Of a stretch of 64,000 nt of DNA, positions 55,627-64,000 are shown in pieces. Position numbers and translations under genes: made by a program. The stretch lies in contig LGYU01000013.1 of NCBI GenBank assembly GCA_001302245.1, forward strand, positions 62,001-126,000, in the 5' to 3' direction. This stretch comes from Chitinophagaceae bacterium PMP191F (GTDB lineage Bacteria > Bacteroidota > Bacteroidia > Chitinophagales > Chitinophagaceae). Within the stretch, counting starts at the first letter, position 1. Every line of letters starts with the position of its first letter. Under the pieces are notes generated by a model. It did not search any database. It saw only the letters and a list, made by a program, of their open reading frames with translations, and was not told the origin of the DNA.

Positions 55627-56234
55627 AGATCAGTTCCGGAGTATTTGTTTTTTAAAAGTGCTATCAGATCTTTCAGACATCTGGACAGGTCCACACTTAC
55701 ATAATGCGGCGTTGTTTTTTTAGCCGCTGCAATGGTATCAATACTTTCCTGGTTCAGCCAGTAAGCAGTAAGAATATCGGTACAACCTTTACGCAATTCA
55801 AGAATGCTTTTTTTGATGATATTGATCCTGGCTATATGGGTCTGTTCTTTTTCTCGCGCCGGTTGGTCCTGTTCAGATGCTTCGGGTACAGATGTGGTAT
55901 CAGCATAGCGGCTGCGCTTTTCACGGATAGTGATAAAGTTATTCAGACAGCACCTGTACAGGTAAGTAGAGATCTTGCCTAGTCCCGGTTGCATCCGTCC
56001 TGCCTCAATGGCCCTGAACACCGCAATCAACCCTTCCTGGTAGGCATCCTGTGCATCCTGCAGATTTTCTTTGGTAAGCGGCAATGAAGGAACATGATCA
56101 TATAAAAGTTTCCTCATAAACCCCCTGTGTGTAACATACAAACATTCCCAGGCTGCATTTTTCTGTGCCTTGTCCTTGCCGGTCAAAGCTCTGTAATAAT
56201 CCAGATCATTTGTGAAAGCGCTGCAATTAACCAT
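55617..56234 (-). CDS. RNA polymerase sigma-70 family factor
   Basis: The ATG at 56234 gives 205 residues; the frame to 56279 has no support. Region 2 reads DAYQEGLIAVFRAIEAGRMQPGLGKISTYLYRCCLNNFITIREKRS. Region 4 is unusual (KKSILELRKGCTDILTAYWLNQESIDTIAAAKKTTPHYVSVDLSRCLKDLIALL), with a Cys and little similarity to FecI-type regions, but the helix-turn-helix layout fits. It overlaps the anti-sigma/TPR gene. The ECF island promoter motif is absent upstream, so this sigma should recognise something else. Confidence 0.85.
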   Translation of the reverse strand: MVNCSAFTNDLDYYRALTGKDKAQKNAAWECLYVTHRGFMRKLLYDHVPSLPLTKENLQDAQDAYQEGLIAVFRAIEAGRMQPGLGKISTYLYRCCLNNFITIREKRSRYADTTSVPEASEQDQPAREKEQTHIARINIIKKSILELRKGCTDILTAYWLNQESIDTIAAAKKTTPHYVSVDLSRCLKDLIALLKNKYSGTDLWL

Positions 56235-56419
56235 TATTGTTTGCCGGTAGTTTCGGTTTAGGGCTATCAAGATAGGCATTAACAGTTAAAGTACAAGTGA
56301 TCAGTTACTGCATGCTGTAAAACTGCAATACCCCTGCAGTCATTAATGACCACAAGGGTATGCAGGCTATATCCTGGCTGGCGGTTTACATATTATGAAT
56401 AGTTTACCTGTTCGCTCTT

Positions 56420-57199
56420 TCATACCGGCTGATAATTACCCGGACGTGCTGGCCTTTTTTTGCCTTTGAAAAATTTCTGCAAAGGTTTTACCAGCAATCC
56501 ACGTATAGCGCTTACGGAAATGTTGTACCAGGTAACAGGCACAATGGTCATTACACCGGACTGTTGTTGAAAATCAGGATTCAGGTTCAGATAGAATAAT
56601 ACGTTTTTATCAGTGCTGGTAAAAATGCGTTGTTTATCCTTATCGCTCAGGTGTACCTGGAAATGGATTTTCAGCACAAACGGCCTGATCACTTTTTTGG
56701 TCATACCATAGAACTGTAACAGCTTGTCGCGCAGATCATGAATATGTTGCGGTACCGGTACGCCTGCTTTGGGGTATACTTTGTGCGTATACCGGCAGAT
56801 CATAGAATACAGGATGGGGTTGGCCATATAACCGGTGATATACATTTTTTCTGTAGGGTGCATCAGGCGGTAACGGATGTAGTGCCAGCAAAGTTTCCAA
56901 CTGGGCAGGCTGCCGCCACGGTAGCCTGGGCGTATACCGGCTGCTCCGCGACAGATGGTATATATTTTTCCATTGAGCGTGTGTTTGTAAAAGGTAACAC
57001 AGATAAATCCTGCCACCTTATTGCCATCGTGCAGAAAAGTAATATCCATACGATGTGGTTTATGACGGAAATAAAAGAACCTGAATTCACGGTAGCTCAG
57101 ATCGGGGTTCAGTGTGGCCGCGAAAATTGCATACAATTCATGCAGTGTAGTATTGGGTTCGTCGAAGTTCGACAAAGCAACATGCCTTAACGTAAGCAT
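56420..57199 (-). CDS. GNAT-fold-like protein of unknown function
   Basis: 259 residues, no signal. Residues about 10-170 suggest a GNAT acyltransferase fold: a strand VAGFICVTFYKH followed by AAGIRPGYRGGSLPSW, the place where acetyl-CoA would bind, and MYITGYMANPILYSMICRY. The C-terminal 90 residues are basic (KPLQKFFKGKKRPARPGN). No substrate can be named. It is divergent from the CHAT gene and follows no close neighbour, so it may be unrelated to the sigma genes. Confidence 0.6.
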   Translation of the reverse strand: MLTLRHVALSNFDEPNTTLHELYAIFAATLNPDLSYREFRFFYFRHKPHRMDITFLHDGNKVAGFICVTFYKHTLNGKIYTICRGAAGIRPGYRGGSLPSWKLCWHYIRYRLMHPTEKMYITGYMANPILYSMICRYTHKVYPKAGVPVPQHIHDLRDKLLQFYGMTKKVIRPFVLKIHFQVHLSDKDKQRIFTSTDKNVLFYLNLNPDFQQQSGVMTIVPVTWYNISVSAIRGLLVKPLQKFFKGKKRPARPGNYQPV

Positions 57200-57423
57200 A
57201 ATAAATACGTTTTAGAAGGTTAAATCATGTAGCATTTGCTAAAGCGAAACTTCCGGAAGTAAGGATCAGCAGATACTGTTTCGTATAGTGATTGTGTAGT
57301 AACAGCAAAATGTCATCAGGAAAAATGAAGTTTTTTTCAATTTTTTTAATTGACTGTGTTACAGTATGCAATACTTATAATCGCAGGAACAATTGTATCT
57401 TCCGCTACCCAATTGGCCTGTTT

Positions 57424-60192
57424 ATGCATAGACATTTTATCTGCTGGGTTTTTATGGTATGTGTTGTGTTGATGTACGGAAGGGTACAGGCACAATCGGC
57501 CATGGATATTTACCAGAGGGCAGACAGTGCCGCCATGGCGGGCAGGTTCTTGGATGCCATGACGCTGATACCGCAGGCAGTGGAAAAAGCGCGGAAAGAC
57601 TCTGGTAGTAACAGCCTGTATTATGCAACTCTTGCAGACAATGCTGCTGTTTTTTATATCAGTTCCATGATGGCAGATATGGGATTGTCTATGAGCACAA
57701 CAGCCGGGAAGATCATTCTGCAGCAGAAAGGAAAATACTGTATAGAATATGCCGGAACATTGGTCAACCGTGGCAACGCCTATATCGTAAAAGGTGATTA
57801 TACAAAAGCTGCCATTGAATTTTTTGAAGCAGGCAATATCCTGGATTCATTATGTGCTGATACTACAGAACTGTATACATGGATGCTGAGCGGCAAAGCA
57901 ATTATTAATCAATACAACGGAAATAGTAATATCTCCATTCGTTTACTGCAACAGGCGGCAGATATTTACAGGAAACATTGTTCAGATAAATTATATGGCT
58001 ATGCTACAGTGTTGAACAACCTGGGCGAAGCATATATAAACGCAGGTTTATATAGTAAGGCTGAAACAATATTGAAAGAAGCCGGGGAGGCATTTGAAAA
58101 ACAGCAGAATATTCATATTTATTATGGAACCTATATCAACAATGTTGCTACGCTAAACATGTATATGGATAAACTGCAGGATGCTGAGCGACTTTATAAA
58201 AAAGCGCTTTCCAACCTGGATAAAAATGATGTTACAGGCGGGGAAGCTTATATCGCAGTACTGAACAACACCGGTTTTTTATACCTGGGGCAAAAATGTT
58301 ATGAGGAGGCAGATTCTGTTTTCAACCTGGCCCTTGCACGTTTGAGAAAAGCAGGCAGCGGAAAAACTATCATGGCTGTAAGAACACTGAATAATCTGGC
58401 GCTGGTATACCAGCAAAAAGCACAGTGGAACAAAGCCGATTCTGTATTAAACCTGGCAATGACCTATGCGCGGCCATTAACAGCCGGAAAGGGACAGGAT
58501 TATACAACGTTGCAATTGAACCAGGCTGTTATATGGGCCGGTGCAGGTAAAACAGGTGATGCTGTAATGACTTTGGCAAAAGCCAATGATGCATTGTTGT
58601 ATTACTGGCGCAATAATTTTCCGGGGATGTCGGAAAAGGAAAAGCTGGAAATGTCGTACATCATAGCACAGGGCATACAGTTGTTGCCATCTTTATTGCA
58701 TGGTGGCTATATAAAAGCAACTCCGGAAATATGTAAACAATTATACAGGGAGCAGCTTGGTTACAGGGGAGTTGTATTACTGGAACAGCGGGAATTACAA
58801 CATGCGGTCAGCCGGCAGAATGACGCCGAAGTAACTGCCATCTATAATAAAGGAGTGCGGGCGCGGCAGTTGCTGGCCGGAGAAACAGCACAGCTTTTCA
58901 GATCAAAAAAATTGACAGACAGTTTAGAGCGTACTATCGAGCAAACAGAAAAAGAACTTTCCTGGCGGCTCTCTTCCTTTCACAGGTATGCTGATCAGCT
59001 TTCACCCGATCCGGCTTTGATTGGTAAAGTATTGAAGCCCGGTGAAGCTGCCATTGAATTTTTTCAGTACCAGTATTTTAACAATGAATGGAAAGACAGT
59101 ATTTTTTATGCTGCCCTGGTACTGACACATGGTGATACTGTGCCCGCATTTGTTCCGTTGGCTGAAGACAGGGGGCTAAGACAATTATTGGGCCTTTCCG
59201 GAAATATCAATAGCAAAAGTTTGTTGCTGGCGCAACTATATCCCGATCTGTCACTGGTAACAGATGTACGCAAAACGAGAGGTTATAAATTGTACAATCT
59301 TATATGGAAACCATTGCTGCCTTATCTGCAACAGGTAAAAACGGTGTATATCACTTTATCCGGTATATTACATGGGCTAGCCTTCGATGCTTTACCACTA
59401 AATGGCAAAAAACAACTGGCGGATGTGTATTCTATACGGTATATGTCGGGTACGCGAATGTTGCTGGATATGCATGAAGATACTCCTGTACAAACAGCGT
59501 CATTGTGGGGCGATGTACAGTTCAGTAAAAACACATCGCAGGTATGGCGACAACTGCCACATACTCGTGCTGAGGTAAGTGCCATTGCCGGAATATTGAG
59601 AAGCATGCATTTTAAAGTCGATACGTTTATCGCGGCAAATGCTACCAAACCCCAATTCCTGAAAGCTATGAAAAATAAGCCAGGTATTCTGCATATTGCC
59701 ACGCATGGTTATTATACGCCACCCGGTATTACAGGAAAACAATTGATTGAAACAATGTTGACAGGACAAATGCCGGCTGAAAGGGATGCCATGCTTCGTT
59801 GCGGGCTTGTATTGAGTAATATAACACAATCAGTTGGTGTGCAGCATGATGATGAAGTAGATAACAATCTTCTTACTGCTTATGAAATAGCAACTGCCGA
59901 TCTCAGCAATACTTCGCTGGTAGTATTGAGCGCCTGTGAAACAGCGCTGGGAGATATTCATAATAGCGATGGCGTTTTTGGGTTACAGCGTGCATTCAAA
60001 ATGGCCGGTGTACAGCATATTATTATGAGCCTGTGGTCTGTGCCAGACAAGCCCACTGCCGACCTGATGACCACGTTCTATCGCAATCTTTCAGCAGGCA
60101 GATCGGTACAAAATGCATTTGCGCTGGCACAACAATATATGCGAAAAAAATACCCGCCTTATTACTGGGCGGGCTTTGTACTGGTACAGTAG
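57424..60192 (+). CDS. Secreted TPR-CHAT (caspase-like) protease-family protein
   Basis: The ATG at 57424 (922 residues) opens a signal peptide (MHRHFICWVFMVCVVLMYG...) ending VQAQ; the frame is open 44 codons further but without a signal. About ten TPR units fill residues 25-430 (YATVLNNLGEAYINAGLYSKAETILKEAGEAFEK, AVRTLNNLALVYQQKAQWNKADSVLNLAM). The CHAT domain spans about 600-922, with the likely catalytic His761 in GILHIATHGYYTPP and Cys838 in LVVLSACETALGDI; it ends YYWAGFVLVQ. It is probably periplasmic or surface-exposed. The sigma/anti-sigma-TPR operon nearby may control it. Confidence 0.88.
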   Translation: MHRHFICWVFMVCVVLMYGRVQAQSAMDIYQRADSAAMAGRFLDAMTLIPQAVEKARKDSGSNSLYYATLADNAAVFYISSMMADMGLSMSTTAGKIILQQKGKYCIEYAGTLVNRGNAYIVKGDYTKAAIEFFEAGNILDSLCADTTELYTWMLSGKAIINQYNGNSNISIRLLQQAADIYRKHCSDKLYGYATVLNNLGEAYINAGLYSKAETILKEAGEAFEKQQNIHIYYGTYINNVATLNMYMDKLQDAERLYKKALSNLDKNDVTGGEAYIAVLNNTGFLYLGQKCYEEADSVFNLALARLRKAGSGKTIMAVRTLNNLALVYQQKAQWNKADSVLNLAMTYARPLTAGKGQDYTTLQLNQAVIWAGAGKTGDAVMTLAKANDALLYYWRNNFPGMSEKEKLEMSYIIAQGIQLLPSLLHGGYIKATPEICKQLYREQLGYRGVVLLEQRELQHAVSRQNDAEVTAIYNKGVRARQLLAGETAQLFRSKKLTDSLERTIEQTEKELSWRLSSFHRYADQLSPDPALIGKVLKPGEAAIEFFQYQYFNNEWKDSIFYAALVLTHGDTVPAFVPLAEDRGLRQLLGLSGNINSKSLLLAQLYPDLSLVTDVRKTRGYKLYNLIWKPLLPYLQQVKTVYITLSGILHGLAFDALPLNGKKQLADVYSIRYMSGTRMLLDMHEDTPVQTASLWGDVQFSKNTSQVWRQLPHTRAEVSAIAGILRSMHFKVDTFIAANATKPQFLKAMKNKPGILHIATHGYYTPPGITGKQLIETMLTGQMPAERDAMLRCGLVLSNITQSVGVQHDDEVDNNLLTAYEIATADLSNTSLVVLSACETALGDIHNSDGVFGLQRAFKMAGVQHIIMSLWSVPDKPTADLMTTFYRNLSAGRSVQNAFALAQQYMRKKYPPYYWAGFVLVQ

Positions 60193-60218
60193 GGTTGTTA
60201 TATTGCCGTTCAATATTC

Positions 60219-60392
60219 TTACTCGCAGGTTACTCCCGGTGTTTTTTCTGCTCTTTTCAGATCTTCGCCACAAAGCTCCTGTGCCGGTCCTTTTAGGCCC
60301 ATTACTTCTGCTGCACATTTCTTACATTTTGGTCCGCAGGAAGCAACAATAAAAGTAGCAATAAATAAACCTGCAGTGATCAGTTTTTTCAT
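60219..60392 (-). CDS. Small Cys-rich lipoprotein, 57 residues
   Basis: A short gene, below usual size cut-offs, from ATG at 60392 to TAA at 60219. The signal and lipobox are plain (MKKLITAGLFIATFIVASC, Cys19). The mature part has four more Cys in KCKKC, ELC and VTC, and ends TPGVTCE. Its spacing suggests two disulfides or metal binding. It converges on the CHAT gene with a 26-base gap. I do not recognize the family; it may be an envelope stress or metal-binding lipoprotein. Confidence 0.65.
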   Translation of the reverse strand: MKKLITAGLFIATFIVASCGPKCKKCAAEVMGLKGPAQELCGEDLKRAEKTPGVTCE

Positions 60393-60448
60393 ACAGTTTT
60401 TTTTTAATGAATAGTGATTGGTGCTGATAAAAGTGTTTATGCGAAATA

Positions 60449-60772
60449 TTAGCGACTTGTATTGTTATCAATTTTGTTCAGCGTGGCATTGATGCGGAAA
60501 AGCACAATGATCAGTTCGCACAGCAAACGCCAGGAAATATTGCCAAAAATGATAATGCCCAACCCGGCCCAGAAACCACCTGGAAGGATACTGCCATAGC
60601 TGCTTCTGCTGAACATGGTAGCCAATCCTGCCAGTGTGATTAAAACGGCGATCACTACATACCAGATCTGCATCAGGGGCAAGGTGATCATCAGTTTGAA
60701 GGTCAGGTAATCTTTCAGGTTGAACTCCTTTGTTACAGGACGCATCTGCGAAATGTTAGTTGTCGGTTCCAT
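60449..60772 (-). CDS. DUF4282-type small membrane protein
   Basis: 107 residues. Two hydrophobic helices (LPLMQIWYVVIAVLITLAGLATM and GFWAGLGIIIFGNISWRLLCELIIVLFRI) follow a soluble N-terminus starting MEPTTNISQMRP. The pair with the WRLLCELIIVLFRIN ending matches the DUF4282 pattern. Function is unknown. It stands between the Cys-rich lipoprotein and the AGL-repeat protein on the same strand; the spacings of 44-56 bases allow one transcript. Confidence 0.8.
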   Translation of the reverse strand: MEPTTNISQMRPVTKEFNLKDYLTFKLMITLPLMQIWYVVIAVLITLAGLATMFSRSSYGSILPGGFWAGLGIIIFGNISWRLLCELIIVLFRINATLNKIDNNTSR

Positions 60773-60816
60773 AAAGTGTTTTGTGTCTGGTTAATAATAG
60801 TTGTGAAACAGTTATA

Positions 60817-61647
60817 TTAATCTATACCAAAAGTATAGGCGTCAATGCTGTTGGCACCGTTGGCAGGTTTACCTGTAAAAAAGTATTCGCCTTTGTCCAG
60901 CTTTTTGCCGGGTGTTATCTGGAAAATACCTTCCTGAAGTTTAGAGATGTTTATGGAGATCACATCCTCGCCGGTGGTTACGCCGGTAAATGTTCCTACT
61001 TTCATATTGGCTACTTCACGCCTGTTCTTGCCGGTTTTCAATTTGTACAGTACCAGCTCCGGTAAAGCACTGCTGCCTGTATTGATGATGAATGAACAGG
61101 TTTCACTCTGTGGTATACGGATGTTCGATTTATCGCCATCCACATGCCATACAGAACTGCCGCTGAACATTCCCTGTTTGGTGCGTAAACCAGCCACAGC
61201 TTTTTCCAGTGGCTGTGCTGCGCTGGAAGATTTGTTGAAAAAGTACACATGATTCATCAGTTCTGCAGCAGCATATACATTTTTACTGATGACAGTCTGC
61301 GCCTTGGTTTCTGTAGTGGTTTGTTTAGCAGGTTCAGTTGGAGCAGTAGTAACTGTTTTGCCATTGGTTTTATCCATCATGACTTTGATGATGCCTGCAG
61401 TAACGCCTTCTTTTTTCAGGTTTACAAGTCCGTCTGTTGAAATATCGAAATGGCAGGTGGAACTGGCTATTTTAGAAACGATCAGTTCTTCATCCAGCCC
61501 TGCTTTACTGAGATCGACCACGCTTTTATTGGTCAGCACTTCCATTTTGGCTGCAGCGGTTTTGCTGGTAGTGGTTTTGGTTTGTCCCTGTACCGTTGTA
61601 ATAGCAATGCAACACAAAAACAAGGTACACATGGTCGGAATACGCAT
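60817..61647 (-). CDS. Exported protein with AGL/AGV-type helical repeat, unknown function
   Basis: The ATG at 61647 gives 276 residues with a signal ending TVQGQ. Residues about 38-93 contain the common two-part pattern LTNKSVVDLSKAGLDEELIVSKI and FDISTDGLVNLKKEGVTAGIIKVMM; the same helical unit occurs in many Bacteroidota exported proteins, with no known activity. A threonine-rich linker follows, and a beta-rich C-terminal part (ENVISINISKLQEGIFQITPGKKLDKGEYFFTG type) ends it. It starts 40 bases after the lipocalin-like gene, so it is probably in that operon. Confidence 0.75.
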   Translation of the reverse strand: MRIPTMCTLFLCCIAITTVQGQTKTTTSKTAAAKMEVLTNKSVVDLSKAGLDEELIVSKIASSTCHFDISTDGLVNLKKEGVTAGIIKVMMDKTNGKTVTTAPTEPAKQTTTETKAQTVISKNVYAAAELMNHVYFFNKSSSAAQPLEKAVAGLRTKQGMFSGSSVWHVDGDKSNIRIPQSETCSFIINTGSSALPELVLYKLKTGKNRREVANMKVGTFTGVTTGEDVISINISKLQEGIFQITPGKKLDKGEYFFTGKPANGANSIDAYTFGID

Positions 61648-61687
61648 ATCATTTGATTTAGAATATAAAGAATTAAGGTTGAGTAAA

Positions 61688-62152
61688 CTATTTTCTTTTA
61701 TAGGTGCCAACGGCTGTATAAGCTACGCCGTTAAACAGGTCAGCCATTGAAAGCACCATCTGTTTATCGTCCAGGTGCACGATAGTGTATTGATTGATTC
61801 CTACCACAAGTGTCTTTTCGTCGGTCGAAAGATACCAGGGCGCTTGTTCAATCTGCATGTCTGTAGATCTACATTTGCTGACACCTTCATTGCGTTCAAA
61901 AATGCCAGTGTTGAGGAAAGTATAGAAATCATCTTTAGAACAGTCGGGCATATACTTGTACTCGTCTGCATCTTTTACGCCATCATTGTTATAATCAATA
62001 ACGGCAGGAGTGGAAACACTGGCGGTCAGCGTCCAACTGCCCAGTATTTTCTCATAAGTGGTTTTTGAATTATCACTGCTTTTTTTACAGGCCATGGCAA
62101 AAAATAAAATAGCCGGCAATACCAAACGGTTCAGGGTGTAGAAATTCTTCAT
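61688..62152 (-). CDS. Lipocalin-like lipoprotein with an EF-hand-like loop
   Basis: The ATG at 62152 (154 residues) begins a lipoprotein signal with lipobox FAMAC. KILGSWTLTASV is the lipocalin-type start (Lipocalin_4 like), and the strands end VAYTAVGTYKRK. Between strands 1 and 2, DYNNDGVKDADEY has the spacing of a calcium-binding EF-hand or dockerin-type loop. The fold call is by motif only. It lies between a strong GC hairpin (upstream) and the AGL-repeat gene. Confidence 0.7.
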   Translation of the reverse strand: MKNFYTLNRLVLPAILFFAMACKKSSDNSKTTYEKILGSWTLTASVSTPAVIDYNNDGVKDADEYKYMPDCSKDDFYTFLNTGIFERNEGVSKCRSTDMQIEQAPWYLSTDEKTLVVGINQYTIVHLDDKQMVLSMADLFNGVAYTAVGTYKRK

Positions 62153-62280
62153 AATATATAATAACTGGTTTATGTTGTTCTGGGCCTCAGCTTTGCAACG
62201 GACAAATTGGAATTGTGAAGTATGAAATCTTTCCTGGGAAATTGGTGTTGTAAAAGTGAAGTATCTGCAGCAATGAATAT

Positions 62281-62297
62281 GTCCCCCGCCGGGGGAC
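62281..62297. terminator. Very GC-rich hairpin after the LuxR gene
   Basis: GTCCCCC (62281-62287) pairs perfectly with GGGGGAC (62291-62297) around a GCC loop. It lies 28 bases after the stop at 62325. There is no T-run on the minus strand, so termination is uncertain. Confidence 0.45.
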
Positions 62298-62324
62298 AAA
62301 GAAGAAAATTCAGAAGACAAGGTT

Positions 62325-63185
62325 TTACAGCAATCCCTCTTTTTTCAGGAATTGTGCAGCCTCAATAGTATTGGGAAGTTCTTTTTCTGTTTTGTGGAAA
62401 AAGTCGCGGGCCTTGGTCAGAAAACGTTTGTAGTAAGTGTCGATAGTGTGCACAGAACAATTAAACTCCTGAGCCATCTGTGCTTGTGTTATGCCAGGCT
62501 TATATACCAGCATACGCGCAATCTGCAATTCTTTCACCGAAAAGATCTTCATTTCCAGGAAATATTCCAGTGATTGCAGCATGATCTCCTGTTGCTTTTT
62601 CAACTCCAGGTCTCCAAAAGCATTGAACATCCTGGGTGCTGAAGCCTCACCGTTGTAATTGCCAATGATAGTAAACTCATCCATATAGGCCAGCAAACGG
62701 TTCTTTTTATCATACTGGAAAATAGAAGATGTTTTTTTCACCAGCAGGTAATGACCATTGCGGTGTTTTACTCCGATGTTGGAAGAAAAACGCTGCACCA
62801 TGAACTGCAGCTCGTATTTGCCACTGCATAGCAACTGGTACATTTGCTGTACCAGCAGTAGTAATGGTTTTTTACTGCCGGGATGTACAATCTGATCCCA
62901 GTATTGCTTCAGCGTAAATTCTTTTTCAGAATATCCCAGCCATTTCTGTATGCCATGCGCATGATACATTTCAAAATCCAGCATATTCACCACAAAGAAA
63001 AAACGTTCGCCGCCTAGTGTCTGTTTCAGTAAGGAAATTTCTTTCTGTTGTGCTTCTTCTGTAACAACAGGCTGAATGAGATTATGGTCTTCTTCAAAAA
63101 GCCGCAGCATGTTTTCCTGCAGCTTATCAAAATCAATGGAAAAATCCTTGGGGGATATAGTAGGGTTTAATGGTCTATTTAACAT
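62325..63185 (-). CDS. LuxR-type transcriptional regulator with PAS-like sensor part
   Basis: The ATG at 63185 gives 286 residues; the 47 codons before it do not look like protein start. A PAS-like N-terminal part (about 60-200: FFFVVNMLDFEMYHAHGIQKWLGYSEKEF, then KHRNGHYLLVKKTSSIFQYD) is followed by a LuxR-type HTH (about 220-275: FSVKELQIARMLVYKPGITQAQMAQEFNCSVHTIDTYYKRFLTKARDF). It may regulate the small envelope genes that follow on the same strand. Effector unknown. Confidence 0.88.
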   Translation of the reverse strand: MLNRPLNPTISPKDFSIDFDKLQENMLRLFEEDHNLIQPVVTEEAQQKEISLLKQTLGGERFFFVVNMLDFEMYHAHGIQKWLGYSEKEFTLKQYWDQIVHPGSKKPLLLLVQQMYQLLCSGKYELQFMVQRFSSNIGVKHRNGHYLLVKKTSSIFQYDKKNRLLAYMDEFTIIGNYNGEASAPRMFNAFGDLELKKQQEIMLQSLEYFLEMKIFSVKELQIARMLVYKPGITQAQMAQEFNCSVHTIDTYYKRFLTKARDFFHKTEKELPNTIEAAQFLKKEGLL

Positions 63186-63627
63186 ACAATCAATTAGTTG
63201 TACCTGTTTAAAGATACCAAAAAAAGAGGTGAACGGAAATGGTGTTTTCACCTTTTTGAATATATGTTTTATATATGTTAAAACTATTGATAACCATATT
63301 TTTATGATGGTTTCTGGTTTGTGCATTCAGGTAGACTGTTGTTGATATCTTACTTCTTCGGCGGGCTATTTTGGTATTATTCTTGCGACATATAAGGCCA
63401 TGAAAATGTGCGACTGATACAGATTGTTAAAAAGATCCTGCTGCACAATAAAGCTGGTAGTAATGTTGTTTTCCTGCTACAGGCATATAGGTTGCAAACA
63501 TTTCTTCGTTTGTTGATCATTGTTGTATGCTGATTTCTGTTTCTCATTTTCTACCAAACCCCCATAGCCCATACTGTTCATCAACTGTTAGTACTGATAT
63601 GAGGATAATTGTACGTAAAACTTTCTG
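63186..63627. other. Spacer before the right-end membrane gene
   Basis: 442 bases without a gene. AGGTGAA (63227-63233) pairs with TTCACCT (63247-63253) in the leader of the LuxR gene, flanked by A- and T-runs, so a leader hairpin is possible. TATTCTTG near 63378-63385 resembles a -7 box with one mismatch for the rightward gene. Confidence 0.35.
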
Positions 63628-64000
63628 ATGATGTTGATATGGATCGTTTCCCTGTACGAATTCAGGCAATTTCTGCGTATTGTCTGGTGGATAGCTATTC
63701 CGGTTACTGTGATTGCTGTGATCATTACGGTGATCATGCATTACCGGCGTAAAAAGAATAATACACCTGTTCCAGAAATGGCGATGCCGGAAAGCGGGCT
63801 ATTGCCATCACCTGCAGGTGATACAGGTCCTTTGCCCGATTGGCTGGCAAGTTCCAATCCTGATAACTCTTCGTTGTTAAAGAAATATGAGCGTGAGGTA
63901 AGACGCTATAGGGAAGATTACGCCCGGCTGGAGCAGGATTTTAATGAACTGGAAGGCAAGTACAGTGATCTGCTCAACAAGGCATATCGTTCAGAAAAAC
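63628..64000 (+). CDS. Membrane-anchored coiled-coil protein, 3' truncated by the window edge
   Basis: The frame opens at ATG 63628 (another ATG at 63631) and runs off the right end (124 codons visible). A hydrophobic helix at about residues 17-37 (IVWWIAIPVTVIAVIITVIM) is followed by a basic patch (HYRRKKN), a flexible proline-rich stretch, and a charged coiled coil (KKYEREVRRYREDYARLEQDFNELEGKYSDLLNKAYRSE). I do not recognise the family; a scaffold or envelope-tethered protein is possible. No homology can be judged from the visible part. Confidence 0.6.
   Translation, partial: MMLIWIVSLYEFRQFLRIVWWIAIPVTVIAVIITVIMHYRRKKNNTPVPEMAMPESGLLPSPAGDTGPLPDWLASSNPDNSSLLKKYEREVRRYREDYARLEQDFNELEGKYSDLLNKAYRSEK

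Noticed and set aside
1-64000. CRISPR array, tRNA, rRNA, insertion sequence or phage gene
   Set aside because: I looked and saw no repeat-spacer pattern, cloverleaf candidate, transposase or integrase. The repeats seen are protein-level repeats in coding genes or short regulatory ones.

Overview
The window is a Bacteroidota chromosome segment. Gene content points to a free-living, polysaccharide-degrading member, most likely of the Chitinophagaceae or a close relative. The support is two SusC/SusD polysaccharide-utilization loci (PULs), a type IX secretion (T9SS) C-terminal sorting domain, FecR-type sigma/anti-sigma pairs, a Y_Y_Y propeller regulator, DUF2723, and a good TAnnTTTG-type promoter. 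I saw no tRNA, rRNA, CRISPR array, insertion sequence or phage gene.

Layout. (1) 1-9536: PUL 1, with a 5'-truncated SusC, a SusD, a clan GH-A glycosidase and a GH2 glycosidase. (2) 9626-12544 (minus): a membrane-spanning propeller/Y_Y_Y/LuxR-HTH regulator. (3) 12781-26495: PUL 2, with SusC, SusD, a PKD-type surface glycan-binding lipoprotein, GH16, GH5+CBM6, GH3, GH30 and a T9SS-exported GH16, closed by a strong terminator. This enzyme set fits a beta-1,3-glucan with beta-1,6 linkages (laminarin or fungal glucan). (4) 26609-33168: FKBP isomerase, a coiled-coil secreted protein, a DUF2723/GT117 membrane protein and an M24 aminopeptidase. (5) 33408-40685 (minus): an RND efflux operon with an AraC regulator upstream. 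(6) 40947-45719: GH43, SGNH hydrolase, glycerophosphodiesterase, a small unknown protein and a cupin-AraC regulator. (7) 45974-53945 (minus): an ECF-sigma island. (8) 54087-60192: a second sigma/anti-sigma(TPR) pair, a GNAT-like protein and a secreted TPR-CHAT protein. (9) 60219-64000: small envelope proteins, a LuxR regulator and a truncated membrane/coiled-coil gene.

The most notable element is the island at 46-54 kb. An ECF sigma factor, a FecR-type anti-sigma and an STN-domain protein form one operon. The STN protein has no TonB-dependent barrel; it ends in about nine 16-residue repeats plus an outer-membrane-like C-terminus. A paralogous repeat protein without STN and a TonB-dependent receptor without STN follow as separate units. 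By eye, the sigma gene, the repeat paralogue and the receptor each carry the same 30-bp promoter-like element (TAGGGGNAA[AC], ten bases, then G[TG]TGTCA[CT]AT) in the same orientation and with identical spacing. I infer a self-regulated ECF regulon that makes an outer-membrane receptor and repeat-protein system, with the signalling STN module moved from the receptor onto a repeat protein.

Starts were moved from the longest open frame to an ATG next to a signal peptide or conserved N-terminus wherever the sequence supported it; this is stated per gene. Function calls come from reading motifs, not from searches.
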